Below, piece by piece: positions 50,772-60,027 of a DNA stretch of 64,000 nucleotides. The stretch's first letter is position 1. Each line of letters begins with the position of its first letter. Source of the stretch: Myxococcota bacterium (lineage in GTDB: Bacteria > Myxococcota_A > UBA9160 > UBA6930); NCBI GenBank assembly GCA_028277885.1, contig JANQFK010000045.1, positions 1-64,000 of the forward strand. The letters run 5' to 3'. A model generated the notes under the pieces. It was not told where the DNA came from and made no database searches. It saw only the letters and a program-made list of their open reading frames with translations. The position numbers and the translations under genes were made by a program.

Positions 50772-52892
50772 GTGGCTGAGCGGGCGTGGGCCACGGCGGA
50801 GACGCTTTCCCGGGCGGCGACGGCCGCCTCCCGCTCCATCCGCGCGCTCCTGCCGGGGGGGTCCGCATTCGTCGAGGCCGACCCCTCCCACCGCGCGCGG
50901 ATCCTCTGGATCTGCCTCGGCATCGGGGTCGTCGTCTCGCTCTTCGGCGTGCTGGTCGAGCATCTCCAGGGAGACGCGCTCGGCTTCCGGATCAGCGCGA
51001 CGTCGACGCTGCTCTGGGCCGGCTGCTTCGGCCTGCTCTGGAAGACGCGGCGATCCGTGCTGGTGGCCAACCTCGCCGCCCTCGTCGCCCTCGTGCACCT
51101 GGGCGCGAAGTGGCTGTGGACCTGGGGAGACGCGCAGAGCCTCGCCATGGTGGCCATCGTGCCGGCGCTGATCACCGTCGCGCTGGGGGTTCGGTGGGGC
51201 CTGCTCTGGACCGCTTCGAGCGTGGCCGTCCTCGGCGTGCTGGTCGCCCTCTCGCGGCCGACCTTCGACTACGGGGTCCACCTCTGGTGGGCCAACACGG
51301 CCTTCACCTCGATCTTCTGCGCCGGCGTGCTCGTCGCCGAGCACCTGCGGGTGCGGGCCCGCGCGGAGACGGAGCGCATCCGTCGCAGCCTCACGGCGGA
51401 GCGGATGCGCTTCGGGGAGGTGATCGACGCCTCCTTCCAGCTCATCGTGGAGACCGACGCCCGGGACCGGATCCGCTTCGCGAGCCCGCAGGTGTGTCGC
51501 GCCGTGGGAATCCCCCACGACGCGCTGATCGGGTCGAGCGCCCTTCCGCTCGTGCACCCCGAGGATCGCGACACGGTGGTGCGGGGCTTCCTGCTCGACT
51601 CGAAGGAGCGCCGTCGGGCGGAGGTCCGCATGACCGACGGCAAGGGCGGCTGGCGCTGGTACGAGGTGGCCACCGGCACCTACCGCACGCCCGAGGGCGA
51701 GCGGCGCCGCATCTTCGCGGGCCGCGACGTCACCCAGGAGCGCGCCGAGCGCGAGCGCCGGCTCCAGGTCCAGAAGCTCGAGAGCCTGGGAGTCCTCGCC
51801 GGCGGCCTCGCCCACGACTTCAACAACCTCCTCACCATCATCCAGGGCCACGCGGAGCTGCTCGACCCCTGTGAGTCGAGCGAGGCGATCCGCGACGCCG
51901 CCGAGCGCGCCGCCGACCTGACCCGGAAGCTCCTCTCGGTGGGCCGCAAGCAGATGCTGCGGCCCGAGGTCGTCTCGCTGAATCGCATCGTGCACGACGC
52001 CGAGCCGATGATCCGCGGACTGCTGCGCGAGGACGTGGTGCTCGGCCTCGAGCTCGCCGACGAGCCCGTCGCCATCGAGGCGGATCCCGGCCAGGTCGAG
52101 CAGGCGCTCTTCAACCTGGTCTCCAACGCGAGCGACGCGATGCCCGACGGCGGCAGCCTCCAGATCGTGACCGCGCGCCGCGGGATCGGCGAAGCGGAGG
52201 CGCGGGAGCTCGGGCTCGACGCCCGCGAGGCGGTGATGCTCCAGGTCGTCGACTCCGGGCAGGGCATGGAGGAGGAGACCCTGCGCCACGCCCTCGATCC
52301 CTTCTTCACCACGAAGTCCCTGGGCACGGGCCTCGGGTTGCCCTCGGTCTCCGGCATCGCGGAGCAGAGCCACGCCAGCCTGCGGATCGAGAGCGTGCCG
52401 GGCGCCGGCACGCGGGTGGAGCTGCTGTTCCCCGCGACCGCGGAGCCGACCCTCGCCGAGAGCGTCGCCGCCCCGCGCGGCGTCGCGGCGACGGCCGGCG
52501 GGGAGTCGGTGCTGGTGGTGGAGGACGAGGCGCGGGTGCGGGGCATCATCGCGAGCACGCTGCGCCGGATGGGCCACCGGCCCTTCGAGGCCGCCGACGG
52601 CGCCGAGGCGCTCCGCCTGGCCCCGCCGGACCTCGACCTGCTGGTCACGGACGTGATCATGCCGGGCATGCGGGGCTCCGAGCTCGCCGCGCGCCTGCAG
52701 GAGCAGAACCGGCGGCTGCGCGTGCTGTTCGTCTCGGGGTACGACGACGAGGCGGGCCTCGCCTCGAGCCCGGACCCCCGCGTCCGCTTCCTCGCGAAGC
52801 CCTTCACGCCGTCGGGCCTGGCCGCGGCGGTGGAGGAGCTGCTGGGCACGGCGCGGTCGGCGGCGCCGCGCCCGGCTGAGGCGGCGCGCTAG
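50772..52892 (+). CDS. PAS hybrid sensor histidine kinase with C-terminal receiver
   Basis: 706 residues from GTG 50772. N-terminal membrane region with about six helices (ILWICLGIGVVVSLFGVLVE; SLAMVAIVPALITVALG; FTSIFCAGVLVAEHL). PAS domain about 210-330 (VIDASFQLIVETDARDRIRF), HisKA with phospho-acceptor His in GGLAHDFNNLLT, HATPase_c with NLVSNASDAMPDGG, DSGQGM and GTGLGLPSVSG, then a receiver domain with VEDEARVRGI and phospho-acceptor Asp in LLVTDVIMPGM. A complete phosphorelay from membrane signal to internal receiver. Target unknown. Stops of this and the next convergent gene overlap. Confidence 0.93.
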   Translation: MAERAWATAETLSRAATAASRSIRALLPGGSAFVEADPSHRARILWICLGIGVVVSLFGVLVEHLQGDALGFRISATSTLLWAGCFGLLWKTRRSVLVANLAALVALVHLGAKWLWTWGDAQSLAMVAIVPALITVALGVRWGLLWTASSVAVLGVLVALSRPTFDYGVHLWWANTAFTSIFCAGVLVAEHLRVRARAETERIRRSLTAERMRFGEVIDASFQLIVETDARDRIRFASPQVCRAVGIPHDALIGSSALPLVHPEDRDTVVRGFLLDSKERRRAEVRMTDGKGGWRWYEVATGTYRTPEGERRRIFAGRDVTQERAERERRLQVQKLESLGVLAGGLAHDFNNLLTIIQGHAELLDPCESSEAIRDAAERAADLTRKLLSVGRKQMLRPEVVSLNRIVHDAEPMIRGLLREDVVLGLELADEPVAIEADPGQVEQALFNLVSNASDAMPDGGSLQIVTARRGIGEAEARELGLDAREAVMLQVVDSGQGMEEETLRHALDPFFTTKSLGTGLGLPSVSGIAEQSHASLRIESVPGAGTRVELLFPATAEPTLAESVAAPRGVAATAGGESVLVVEDEARVRGIIASTLRRMGHRPFEAADGAEALRLAPPDLDLLVTDVIMPGMRGSELAARLQEQNRRLRVLFVSGYDDEAGLASSPDPRVRFLAKPFTPSGLAAAVEELLGTARSAAPRPAEAAR

Positions 52893-53872
52893 AGGTACCC
52901 GCGGTCCGCCCGGGGCTGGTAGGGCTCCTCGAGGCGCGCGCACTCGGCCTCGTCGAGCTCGATCTCGAGGGCGGCGAGGGCGTCGTCGAGCTGCTCGGCT
53001 CGGCTCGCGCCGATGATCGGCGCGCTCACACCGCGCCGGCCCGCCAGCCAGGCCAGGGCGGCCTGGGCGGGCTTCACGCCGCGCTTCTCCGCCACCTCCA
53101 CCAGCCGCTCCTGGATCACGAAGTCGAGCTCCCGGAACTGGTCGGCCTGGCCGAACTGGTCGGTCCGCGCCCGCGTGGTGGCCTGCCAGTCGTCGCGCCG
53201 GCGGTTGGCGGCGAGGAAGCCCCGGGCCAGCGGGCTGTAGGGGATGACGCCGACCCCCTCGGCGCGGCAGAGCGGCAGCATCTCCCGCTCCTCGTCGCGG
53301 AAGACCAGGTTGTAGTGGTTCTGCATGGAGACCATGCGCGGCACGCCGAGCCGGTCCGCGGTGTAGAGCAGCCTGGCGAACTGCCACGCGCGCATGCTCG
53401 ACGCCCCCAGGTAGCGGACCTTGCCGACGCGCACGAGGTCGCCGAGGGCCTCGAGGGTCTCCTCCACCGGCGTGCTCCGGTCGGCGCGGTGGATCTGGTA
53501 GAGGTCGACGTAGTCGGTGCCGAGGCGCCGCAGGGAGGCGTCGATGCAGTCGAAGATGCGCTTGCGCGAGAGCCCCTCGCGGTTCGCGCCCTCGTCGCGC
53601 ACCGGGTAGAAGAGCTTGGTGGCGATCACGACCTCGTCCCGGGGCGCGATCTCCTTCAGCACCCGGCCGAGCACCTCCTCGCTGGCGCCGCGGGAGTACA
53701 TGTCCGCCGTATCGAAGAAGTTGATGCCCGCCTCGTAGGCGCGACGGATGAGGCGGCGGCTGTCGTCCTCGTCGAGCACCCACTCGCGCCAGGCCGACGA
53801 GCCGTAGGTCATGGCCCCGAGGCAGAGGCGCGAGACCTCGAGGCCGGTCCGACCGAGTCGCGTGTACTCCAT
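52889..53872 (-). CDS. Aldo/keto reductase
   Basis: 327 residues. Catalytic tetrad context: Asp and Tyr in NFFDTADMYSRGASEEVLG, Lys in VIATKLFYP, His in DLYQIHRADRSTPVEETLEA; NADPH-binding APIIGASRAEQL near the C-terminus. This is the AKR7/voltage-gated potassium-channel-beta or YajO-like group of soluble reductases. Substrate unknown. Its start is 53 bp from the divergent flavoenzyme's start codon. Confidence 0.93.
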   Translation of the reverse strand: MEYTRLGRTGLEVSRLCLGAMTYGSSAWREWVLDEDDSRRLIRRAYEAGINFFDTADMYSRGASEEVLGRVLKEIAPRDEVVIATKLFYPVRDEGANREGLSRKRIFDCIDASLRRLGTDYVDLYQIHRADRSTPVEETLEALGDLVRVGKVRYLGASSMRAWQFARLLYTADRLGVPRMVSMQNHYNLVFRDEEREMLPLCRAEGVGVIPYSPLARGFLAANRRRDDWQATTRARTDQFGQADQFRELDFVIQERLVEVAEKRGVKPAQAALAWLAGRRGVSAPIIGASRAEQLDDALAALEIELDEAECARLEEPYQPRADRGYL

Positions 53873-53925
53873 GGGTGCACTCTACCGCATTGGCGGGAGG
53901 GGCCCGGCTGGGCTTGACTTGCGTC

Positions 53926-55074
53926 GTGTCCACGTCGAACCCGCTCCTCGCCGCGGCCCGGGAGCTGCGCTCCCACCTCGACGCCAACGCCGAGAAGGCC
54001 GGCAGCGCGCCGCTCCCCGAAGCCAGCGTGCAGGCGATGCGCGGGGCGGGCCTGTTCGGCGCGATGTCGCCGCGGGAGCTGGGCGGCGCCGAGCTCGCGC
54101 TGGTGGACGCCATCGACGTCTTCGCCGAGGTGGCGCGCGCCGACGGCTCGGCGGGGTGGTGCGTGATGGCCAGCGCCTCGGCGGCGGCCTACTTCGGCGC
54201 CTACTGCGAGGACGCCTTCGTGGACGAGCTCTTCGAGGGCGGCGTGCCGCTCGTGGCCGGCCAGTTCGCCCCCAACGGCGCCGGCGTGCCCGAGGCCGGC
54301 GGCTACCGGGTCACCGGGAGCTACTCCTTCGGCAGCGGCCTCTCCTACGCGGAGTGGGTGGGGGCGGGCTTCCTGGTCCACCCGCCCGAGGGCTCGTCCG
54401 AGCCGCCGCGCTACCTGTTCGGCCTGGTGCCCCGGGACGCCGTCGAGCCGCGCGGCAACTGGGACGTGCTCGGCCTGGGCTCCACCGCGAGCTGGGACTA
54501 CGGCATCAAGGACGTGCTCGTGCCCGAGGGCGCCACCTTCCTGTTCGCCGCGCCCACGCGGCGGCGCGGCGGCCCGGTCTACGAGCTGGGGGTGATCGCC
54601 CAGACCGCCGCGGGCCACGCCGGCTTCGCGATCGGCGTGGCCCGCCGCGCGCTCGACGAGCTGCGCAGCCTCGGCAAGACGAAGGTGCGCATGGGGAGCG
54701 GCAGCTTCCTGAAGGACGACCCGCGCTTCCTCGACGAGCTGGGCCGGCTCGAGTCCCGGCTGCGCTCGGCCACGGCCTGGGTGCGCGAGTGCTTCGCGCG
54801 GGCCGAGGCCACGACGCAGCGCACCGGCCGGCTCGATCGGGTGGAGAACGACGAGCTGCGCCAGGCCACGGTGCACGTCACCCAGGAGGGCGCCGACGTG
54901 GTGCGGCAGGCCTACCTGCTCGCCGGCACCACGGCGCTGCGCAGCGGCCCGCTCCAGCGCTGCTTCCGGGACATCCACGCCGGCAGCCAGCACTTCTTCG
55001 CGAGCCCCGCCTCCACCCAGGACTGGGCCCGGGACCTGATGGACGCGACGCCCGACTCCGCACTGGACGCCTGA
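53926..55074 (+). CDS. Acyl-CoA dehydrogenase-like flavoenzyme (HsaA/HpaH-type monooxygenase)
   Basis: 382 residues from GTG 53926; the frame is open back to 53875, but that codon is 2 bp from the divergent gene's start. ACAD fold: RGAGLFGAMSPRELGGAELA, DGSAGWCVMASASAAAYFGA, SYSFGSGLSYAEWVGAGFL and HVTQEGADVVRQAYLLAGTTA. The 'GSAGWC' region and the wide active-site pattern match group D flavin monooxygenases, such as HsaA, that act on phenols or steroid rings with a separate flavin reductase, rather than true acyl-CoA dehydrogenases. The flavin reductase is not in the window. Confidence 0.82.
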   Translation: MSTSNPLLAAARELRSHLDANAEKAGSAPLPEASVQAMRGAGLFGAMSPRELGGAELALVDAIDVFAEVARADGSAGWCVMASASAAAYFGAYCEDAFVDELFEGGVPLVAGQFAPNGAGVPEAGGYRVTGSYSFGSGLSYAEWVGAGFLVHPPEGSSEPPRYLFGLVPRDAVEPRGNWDVLGLGSTASWDYGIKDVLVPEGATFLFAAPTRRRGGPVYELGVIAQTAAGHAGFAIGVARRALDELRSLGKTKVRMGSGSFLKDDPRFLDELGRLESRLRSATAWVRECFARAEATTQRTGRLDRVENDELRQATVHVTQEGADVVRQAYLLAGTTALRSGPLQRCFRDIHAGSQHFFASPASTQDWARDLMDATPDSALDA

Positions 55075-55192
55075 GCCCGGCGCGGCATCTCGCCCCAGAT
55101 CGGGGCGGGTCGCCCCAGCGGGGCCGCGGCGTCGCCACCCCGATGCTCCGCGACGCGGTACGGAGATTGCGACCCCGAACCGGGGCAGCCCC

Positions 55193-58108
55193 ATGCAGAC
55201 CCTGAAACTCCCCGGCCTCTCCGAGCCCGCCCGGGTCGTCCGGCACACCCGGGCCTCGCGCCGGCTGCGCCTCGCGCTCCCCGGCCTGTTCGGGAACCCG
55301 CGCCTGGCTCGGCGGGTCGAGGAGGTGCTGGCCCGGAGCCGCGGCGTCGAGGCCGCCGAGGCGGATCCGCGCAGCGGACGCGTGCTGCTCCGCTACGCAC
55401 CCGGCGCCGCGCTCCTCGACGGGCTGCGCGACGAGCCGCGTCGCGAGCGCCGCCGCGCCCGGCCCGGCCGCCGCCCCGCACCGGTGGCGGCCTGGGCGTC
55501 GCTCTCCGTCGAGGAGACGCTCGAGCGGCTCGAGGGCGAGACCCGCGGCCTCGCCTCGGAGGAGGCCGCGCGCCGCGTCCGCGCCTTCGGCCCCAACGCG
55601 GTGGCGGCTCCCCAGGCGCGCACCACCGCCCAGATCCTGCGCGGCCAGCTCGTCGCGCTGCCCTCGCTGCTGCTGCTGGGCTCGGCCGGTCTCGCCACCC
55701 TGATCCGTGACTACCTCGACGCGGGCGCCATCCTCACCGCCATCGGGCTCGACGCCGCCATCGGCTTCTCCATCGAGCGCAAGAACGAGGACTTCCTCGC
55801 CGCCTGGCGCAAGCTCGAGGCGGGCCAGGCCCGGGTGCTGCGCGACGGCCGCATCCGCAAGCTCGTCGCCGACGAGCTCACCCTGGGCGACGTGCTGCTG
55901 GCGCGCGCCGGCGACACCGTGCCCGCCGACGCCCGCGTGATCGACGCCCACCGCCTCGCCTGCGACGAGGCGATCCTCACCGGCGAGAGCGAGTCGCGCA
56001 CCAAGAGCGCCGCGCCGGTGGCGGCCGATGCGCCCGTGGCGGAGCGCACGAGCATGCTCCACGCCGGCACCAAAGTGGTGTCCGGCCGCGGACGCGCGCT
56101 GGTGACCGCCATCGGAACCGGCACCGAGATGGCGCGGATCCGCGAGCTCCTCGAGGAGGAGGAGAGCCCGAAGACGCCCTTCGAGCGGCGTCTCGACCAG
56201 CTCGGCACCCAGCTCAGCCTCGCCGGCGTGGGCGCCGGCGCGGCCGCGGGCCTGGCGGGGATGCTGCGCCTGCGCCCCCTCGGCGAGATCCTCGGGAGCA
56301 CCGTGGCGCTCGGCGTCGCCGCCATCCCGGAGGGGCTGCCCGTGGTCTCCACCGCGGCGCTGGTGCGCTCCATGGAGCGGCTGCGGGAGCGCGGCATGGT
56401 GGTGCGCCGCCTGGTGTCGGCCGAGACCCTGGGCGGAGTCACCGTCGTGTGCGCCGACAAGACCGGCACCCTCACCCGCAACGAGATGCAGGTGGAGGCC
56501 CTCGACCTCGGGCGCGGCATGGTCGATCCGGCCACGGTGCAGGCCGTCCCGGACAAGCTCTTCGAGGACGTCCCCACCGGCATGCTCGCCGCGGCGCTGC
56601 TCAACAGCGACCTCGACGTGCAGGAGCGCGGCGGCGGCAAGCGTTCGCTCTCGGGCAGCGCCACCGAGAAGGCGCTCTTCGCGGCCGCCGAGGCGGCGGG
56701 CCTCGACCGCGCCGCGCTGGTGCGCGACTTCCCCCGCCGACTGCTGCGCGAGCGTCGCGGCGACGCCCACTACGTGCTGAGCCTCCACGACGCGCCCGCC
56801 GGCGGCTCCGTCGCCTTCGTGAAGGGCGCGCCCGAGCAGGTGGTGGAGCTGTGCGACGAGGTCTTCGGCGGGCCCGGCGGCGAGCGCGCGCGGGAGACCG
56901 TGCTGGCGCGCAACCACGCCCTGGCGGAGCACGGCCTGCGCGTGCTCGCGGTGGGCTGGAAGCCGCTGCCGCGGGAGCGCGAGGACGACGCCGCGGCGAT
57001 CCGCGACGGCTACCGGCTGCTCGGGCTGATCGGTCTGCGCGACCCGCTGCGCCCGGGCGCCGCCGAGACCGTGAAGGCGGCCTCGAAGGCCGGCATCCGC
57101 ACCGTGATCCTGACCGGCGACCAGCAGCGCACCGCCGCCGCCGTGGCGCGGGAGGTCGGGCTCGCGGGCGAGATCCTCGACGGCGCCGAGGCGGCGCGGC
57201 TGCTGGTCGGCGACGGGCCCGCGGCGCGGGAGCGCATGGCGCGGGTCGCGGCCTTCTCGCGGGTGTCGCCCACGGAGAAGGTCGCCATCGTGAAGGCCCT
57301 GCGCGAGTCCGGCGAGGTGGTCGCCATGGCGGGCGACGGCGTGAACGACGCCCCCGCACTGAAGGCGGCCGACGTCGGCATGGCGATCGGCAAGCACGCG
57401 AGCTTCCTCTCCCACGAGGCCGCCGACATCGTGATCTCCGGCGAGGACCTGGGCTCGATCCTCCACGCCGTGGGCGAGGGCCGGGTGGTGCAGGACAACC
57501 TGCGCCGCGCGCTCCACTACCTGCTCGCCACCAACGTGGCCGAGGTGTGGCTGGCCCTGGGCTCGGCCCTCGCGATCCGCACCAACCCCTTCAACGCGCG
57601 GCGCCTGCTGTGGCTGAACCTGCTCTCCGACACCCTGCCCGCCATCGCCCTGGCCCTCGAGCCCGCCCGGGGCGACGTGCTGGCGCGGCCCCCGGCGCCG
57701 CCGGACGCGCCCCTCGTCCCGCCCGAGGCCCGGGGCCAGATCCTCCGGGACGCGGTGCGCAAGGCCGGGCTCGGCGCCGCGAGCCTCGCCCTCGGCGGGC
57801 CGGCGGCGGCCTTCAGCGCCATGGCGGGCGCCGACATCGGCTACGCGTTCGCGTGCCGCGCACCGGACGCGCCGCCCGACGAGCGCTTCCTCGGCCTGCT
57901 GGGCGGCACCGCGGCCCTCCACCTCGCCGCCGTGGCCTTCCCGCCCTTCCGCACCCTGATGAGCCTGCCCCCGGCGCTCTCCCTGGTCGAGGTGGCGGCC
58001 TTCGGGGCCGGCGTGTGCGTTCCCTGGGCCATGAGCCGCGCGGCGGCGCAGCCCGTCATCGTTCGCCGGGGCGCCGACCTGCGTCGCCCCGAGGAGGAGA
58101 AGACATGA
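55193..58108 (+). CDS. P-type ATPase with N-terminal HMA-like domain and P2 ion motif
   Basis: 971 residues. About 10-75: a ferredoxin-like HMA-type fold without the CxxC pair (TRASRRLRLALPGLFGNPRL). TM1-2, actuator DEAILTGESES, TM4 with GVAAIPEGLPVVST (P2 type, not CPC), phosphorylation CADKTGTLT (Asp about 423), MAGDGVND, LLATNVAEVWLALG. A second hydrophobic C-terminal half (LLGGTAALHLAAVAFPPFR) makes it longer than P1B pumps. The stop overlaps the next ATG (ATGA). It and the two following genes form an operon. The missing CxxC and CPC argue against a simple copper/zinc pump; the ion is unknown. Confidence 0.88.
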   Translation: MQTLKLPGLSEPARVVRHTRASRRLRLALPGLFGNPRLARRVEEVLARSRGVEAAEADPRSGRVLLRYAPGAALLDGLRDEPRRERRRARPGRRPAPVAAWASLSVEETLERLEGETRGLASEEAARRVRAFGPNAVAAPQARTTAQILRGQLVALPSLLLLGSAGLATLIRDYLDAGAILTAIGLDAAIGFSIERKNEDFLAAWRKLEAGQARVLRDGRIRKLVADELTLGDVLLARAGDTVPADARVIDAHRLACDEAILTGESESRTKSAAPVAADAPVAERTSMLHAGTKVVSGRGRALVTAIGTGTEMARIRELLEEEESPKTPFERRLDQLGTQLSLAGVGAGAAAGLAGMLRLRPLGEILGSTVALGVAAIPEGLPVVSTAALVRSMERLRERGMVVRRLVSAETLGGVTVVCADKTGTLTRNEMQVEALDLGRGMVDPATVQAVPDKLFEDVPTGMLAAALLNSDLDVQERGGGKRSLSGSATEKALFAAAEAAGLDRAALVRDFPRRLLRERRGDAHYVLSLHDAPAGGSVAFVKGAPEQVVELCDEVFGGPGGERARETVLARNHALAEHGLRVLAVGWKPLPREREDDAAAIRDGYRLLGLIGLRDPLRPGAAETVKAASKAGIRTVILTGDQQRTAAAVAREVGLAGEILDGAEAARLLVGDGPAARERMARVAAFSRVSPTEKVAIVKALRESGEVVAMAGDGVNDAPALKAADVGMAIGKHASFLSHEAADIVISGEDLGSILHAVGEGRVVQDNLRRALHYLLATNVAEVWLALGSALAIRTNPFNARRLLWLNLLSDTLPAIALALEPARGDVLARPPAPPDAPLVPPEARGQILRDAVRKAGLGAASLALGGPAAAFSAMAGADIGYAFACRAPDAPPDERFLGLLGGTAALHLAAVAFPPFRTLMSLPPALSLVEVAAFGAGVCVPWAMSRAAAQPVIVRRGADLRRPEEEKT

Positions 58109-58329
58109 GGTTCAGCTTGACGTCCTTCGCGCTCGGCTTCGCGGCCGGCGCGGCCACGGTGGTGATCGGCCGCCAGATCCGGCCGGTGCTGCTCGAGGTG
58201 GCCACCGCGGCGTTCCAGGTGGGCGACGCGGTGACGGCGCGCGTCGCCATGCTCCAGGAGGATCTCGACGACGTGATCGCCGAGGCGCGCGCCCGGGCCC
58301 GCAACGCCCGCAGCCGCGCGGCGGCCTGA
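58105..58329 (+). CDS. Small membrane-anchored accessory protein (DUF5132-like)
   Basis: 74 residues, ATG overlapping the ATPase stop. One N-terminal hydrophobic helix (about 5-24, LTSFALGFAAGAATVVIGRQ), then an amphipathic helix ending AEARARARNARSRAAA, Arg/Ala-rich. It matches the size and pattern of small DUF5132-type proteins found beside such ATPases, which I recall with moderate confidence. Possible ATPase regulatory subunit. Confidence 0.6.
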   Translation: MRFSLTSFALGFAAGAATVVIGRQIRPVLLEVATAAFQVGDAVTARVAMLQEDLDDVIAEARARARNARSRAAA

Positions 58330-58337
58330 GGCGCGCC

Positions 58338-58994
58338 ATGCCCGAGTCGCCCGCTCCGCGCGTGATCCACCACGTGCACAGCAGCCCGGGACGCACCCGC
58401 CTGCGCCTGGCGTGGCTGCGTCGCCACCCCGAGGAGGCCGAGTCCCTCGCCGACGCCCTCGCCCTGCTCCACGAGAGCCTCGAGGTGCAGGTGCGCCCCT
58501 GGACGGGGAGCGTGCTGTGCACCTACGACCCCGACGAGCTCGACGAGCACCGCATCCTGCGCACCGTGCGCCGGGAGACCCGCGTCGCCATCGTGGTGCG
58601 GCCGGGCGAGGAGAGCCCCGAGGCCGACGCCGAGTACCAGCGCGCGCTCTACCGCGACACGCCCCACGACGGCAGCATCCGCCGCCAGATGGGCGAGGCC
58701 GTCGAGGGCCTCAACCGCGAGATCCTGCGGGCCACGGACGGGCGCCTCGACATCGGGGCGCTCACCGGCCTGAGCTTCATCGCCGTGGGCGCCGCCGAGA
58801 TCGCCACCTCGCGCACCGTGCCCGCGCCGCCGTGGTTCAACCTCGCCTGGTGGGCGTTCCGCACCTTCACGATCTCGGGTCACGACGAGCGCCAGCGCGA
58901 GGGCATGCCCGGCACCCCGGGCGTGCGCTTCGCCGAGGCGGCGCCGGACGGCCCGGGCGGCGACGCCGGGCCCGGCCCCGGCACGGAGGTGTGA
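58338..58994 (+). CDS. HMA-like cation-binding accessory protein
   Basis: 218 residues, 8 bp after the small membrane gene. N-terminal HMA_2-like ferredoxin fold (about 10-85: VHSSPGRTRLRLAWLRRHPE, VQVRPWTGSVLCTYDPDELD) without a CxxC motif, an acidic/helical middle (HDGSIRRQMGEAVEGLNREI), one membrane-like helix (about 150-170, LTGLSFIAVGAAEIATS) and a Gly/Pro-rich tail. It probably pairs with the P-type ATPase as an adaptor or chaperone. Metal binding is not supported by cysteines. Confidence 0.65.
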   Translation: MPESPAPRVIHHVHSSPGRTRLRLAWLRRHPEEAESLADALALLHESLEVQVRPWTGSVLCTYDPDELDEHRILRTVRRETRVAIVVRPGEESPEADAEYQRALYRDTPHDGSIRRQMGEAVEGLNREILRATDGRLDIGALTGLSFIAVGAAEIATSRTVPAPPWFNLAWWAFRTFTISGHDERQREGMPGTPGVRFAEAAPDGPGGDAGPGPGTEV

Positions 58995-59032
58995 CGCCGC
59001 CACGCCCCCAGCGGGCGCCGCGGCGGCCTGGC

Positions 59033-59941
59033 CTAGTCGGGATCGCCGCCCTCGCGGCGGCGCTCGCCGTAGTCGCCCCAGGGCGCGTCGCGCTCGCGGA
59101 TCACCTGGCGGAAGCCCTTCTCGCCGAAGGCCTCGACCCAGCGGTAGGCCTCCTCGGTGTGGCGCGTCACGCCGTCGAAGAAGGTCCCGAGCAGCTGGGT
59201 GGTGCGCAGGCCCATGTTCTCGAAGGCCTGGTTGACGAGCAGCTTGTTGAGGGCGAGCTGGTTGGCGGGGATGTGGCGGAAGCGGCGCGCCTCCTCCTCG
59301 ACGTGGGCGGCGATGCGCTCGGGCTCGACCACCTCGCAGACCAGCCCGATGCGGTGGGCGGTGGGGGCGTCGATGGCACGACCCGTGAGCAGGAACTGCT
59401 TCGCGTGCTCGAGGCCCAGGCGGTAGACCCAGAGCATGGTGGTGGGGGTCCCGAAGATGCGGCTCGGCGCGTAGCCGATGTGGGCGTCGGCGGCCATGTA
59501 GAGCAGGTCGCAGCAGAGCACGAGGTCCGTGGCGCCGCCGATCGCCCAGCCCTCGATCTGGCCGAGCACCGGCTTCGGGCACTCCCAGATCTTCATGAAG
59601 CGCCGCACGTTGTTCCCCATGAACTGCCAGTCGCGCACCGGGTCCCAGGCGCCCTCCCGGGGCGTCGGGCCGCGGGCCCCGTAGGGCGTGTCCCAGAGGC
59701 GGGAGCCCTGGCTGCCGGTGCCGGCGTCGGGGTCGTTGGTGAGGTCGTAGCCCGCGGTGAAGGTGCCGCCGGCGCCGCGCAGCACCACGGCCGAGACGTC
59801 GGGCGAGCGGGTCGCGGCGTCGATGCCGTCGGCGACGCCCTGGATCACGGCGTCGGTCAGGGTGTTCTTCTTCTCGGGCCGGTTGAGCGTGAGGAAGGCG
59901 ACGCTCTCGCGCTCCTCGTAGACGACGACGGGTTCGGTCAT
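59033..59941 (-). CDS. Enoyl-CoA hydratase/isomerase family protein
   Basis: 302 residues from ATG 59941; the frame is open to 60010 but this start gives the family N-terminus MTEPVVVYEERESVAFLTLN. Crotonase motifs: LNRPEKKNTL, VLRGAGGTFTAGYDL and IEGWAIGGATDLVLCCDLL. A 60-residue insertion between these motifs (about 80-120) is longer than in short hydratases. The C-terminal helix (KQFLLTGRAIDAPTAHRIGL) keeps the family pattern. Likely acts on a CoA-activated substrate. Confidence 0.88.
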   Translation of the reverse strand: MTEPVVVYEERESVAFLTLNRPEKKNTLTDAVIQGVADGIDAATRSPDVSAVVLRGAGGTFTAGYDLTNDPDAGTGSQGSRLWDTPYGARGPTPREGAWDPVRDWQFMGNNVRRFMKIWECPKPVLGQIEGWAIGGATDLVLCCDLLYMAADAHIGYAPSRIFGTPTTMLWVYRLGLEHAKQFLLTGRAIDAPTAHRIGLVCEVVEPERIAAHVEEEARRFRHIPANQLALNKLLVNQAFENMGLRTTQLLGTFFDGVTRHTEEAYRWVEAFGEKGFRQVIRERDAPWGDYGERRREGGDPD

Positions 59942-60027
59942 GGCGGGAGCATGCCACAGGCCCCGGGGTGCTCGTATCGGGCTTCGCGACGCGATAGCGT
60001 CGGGGGGCACTCCGAGGGAGGCCTCCC

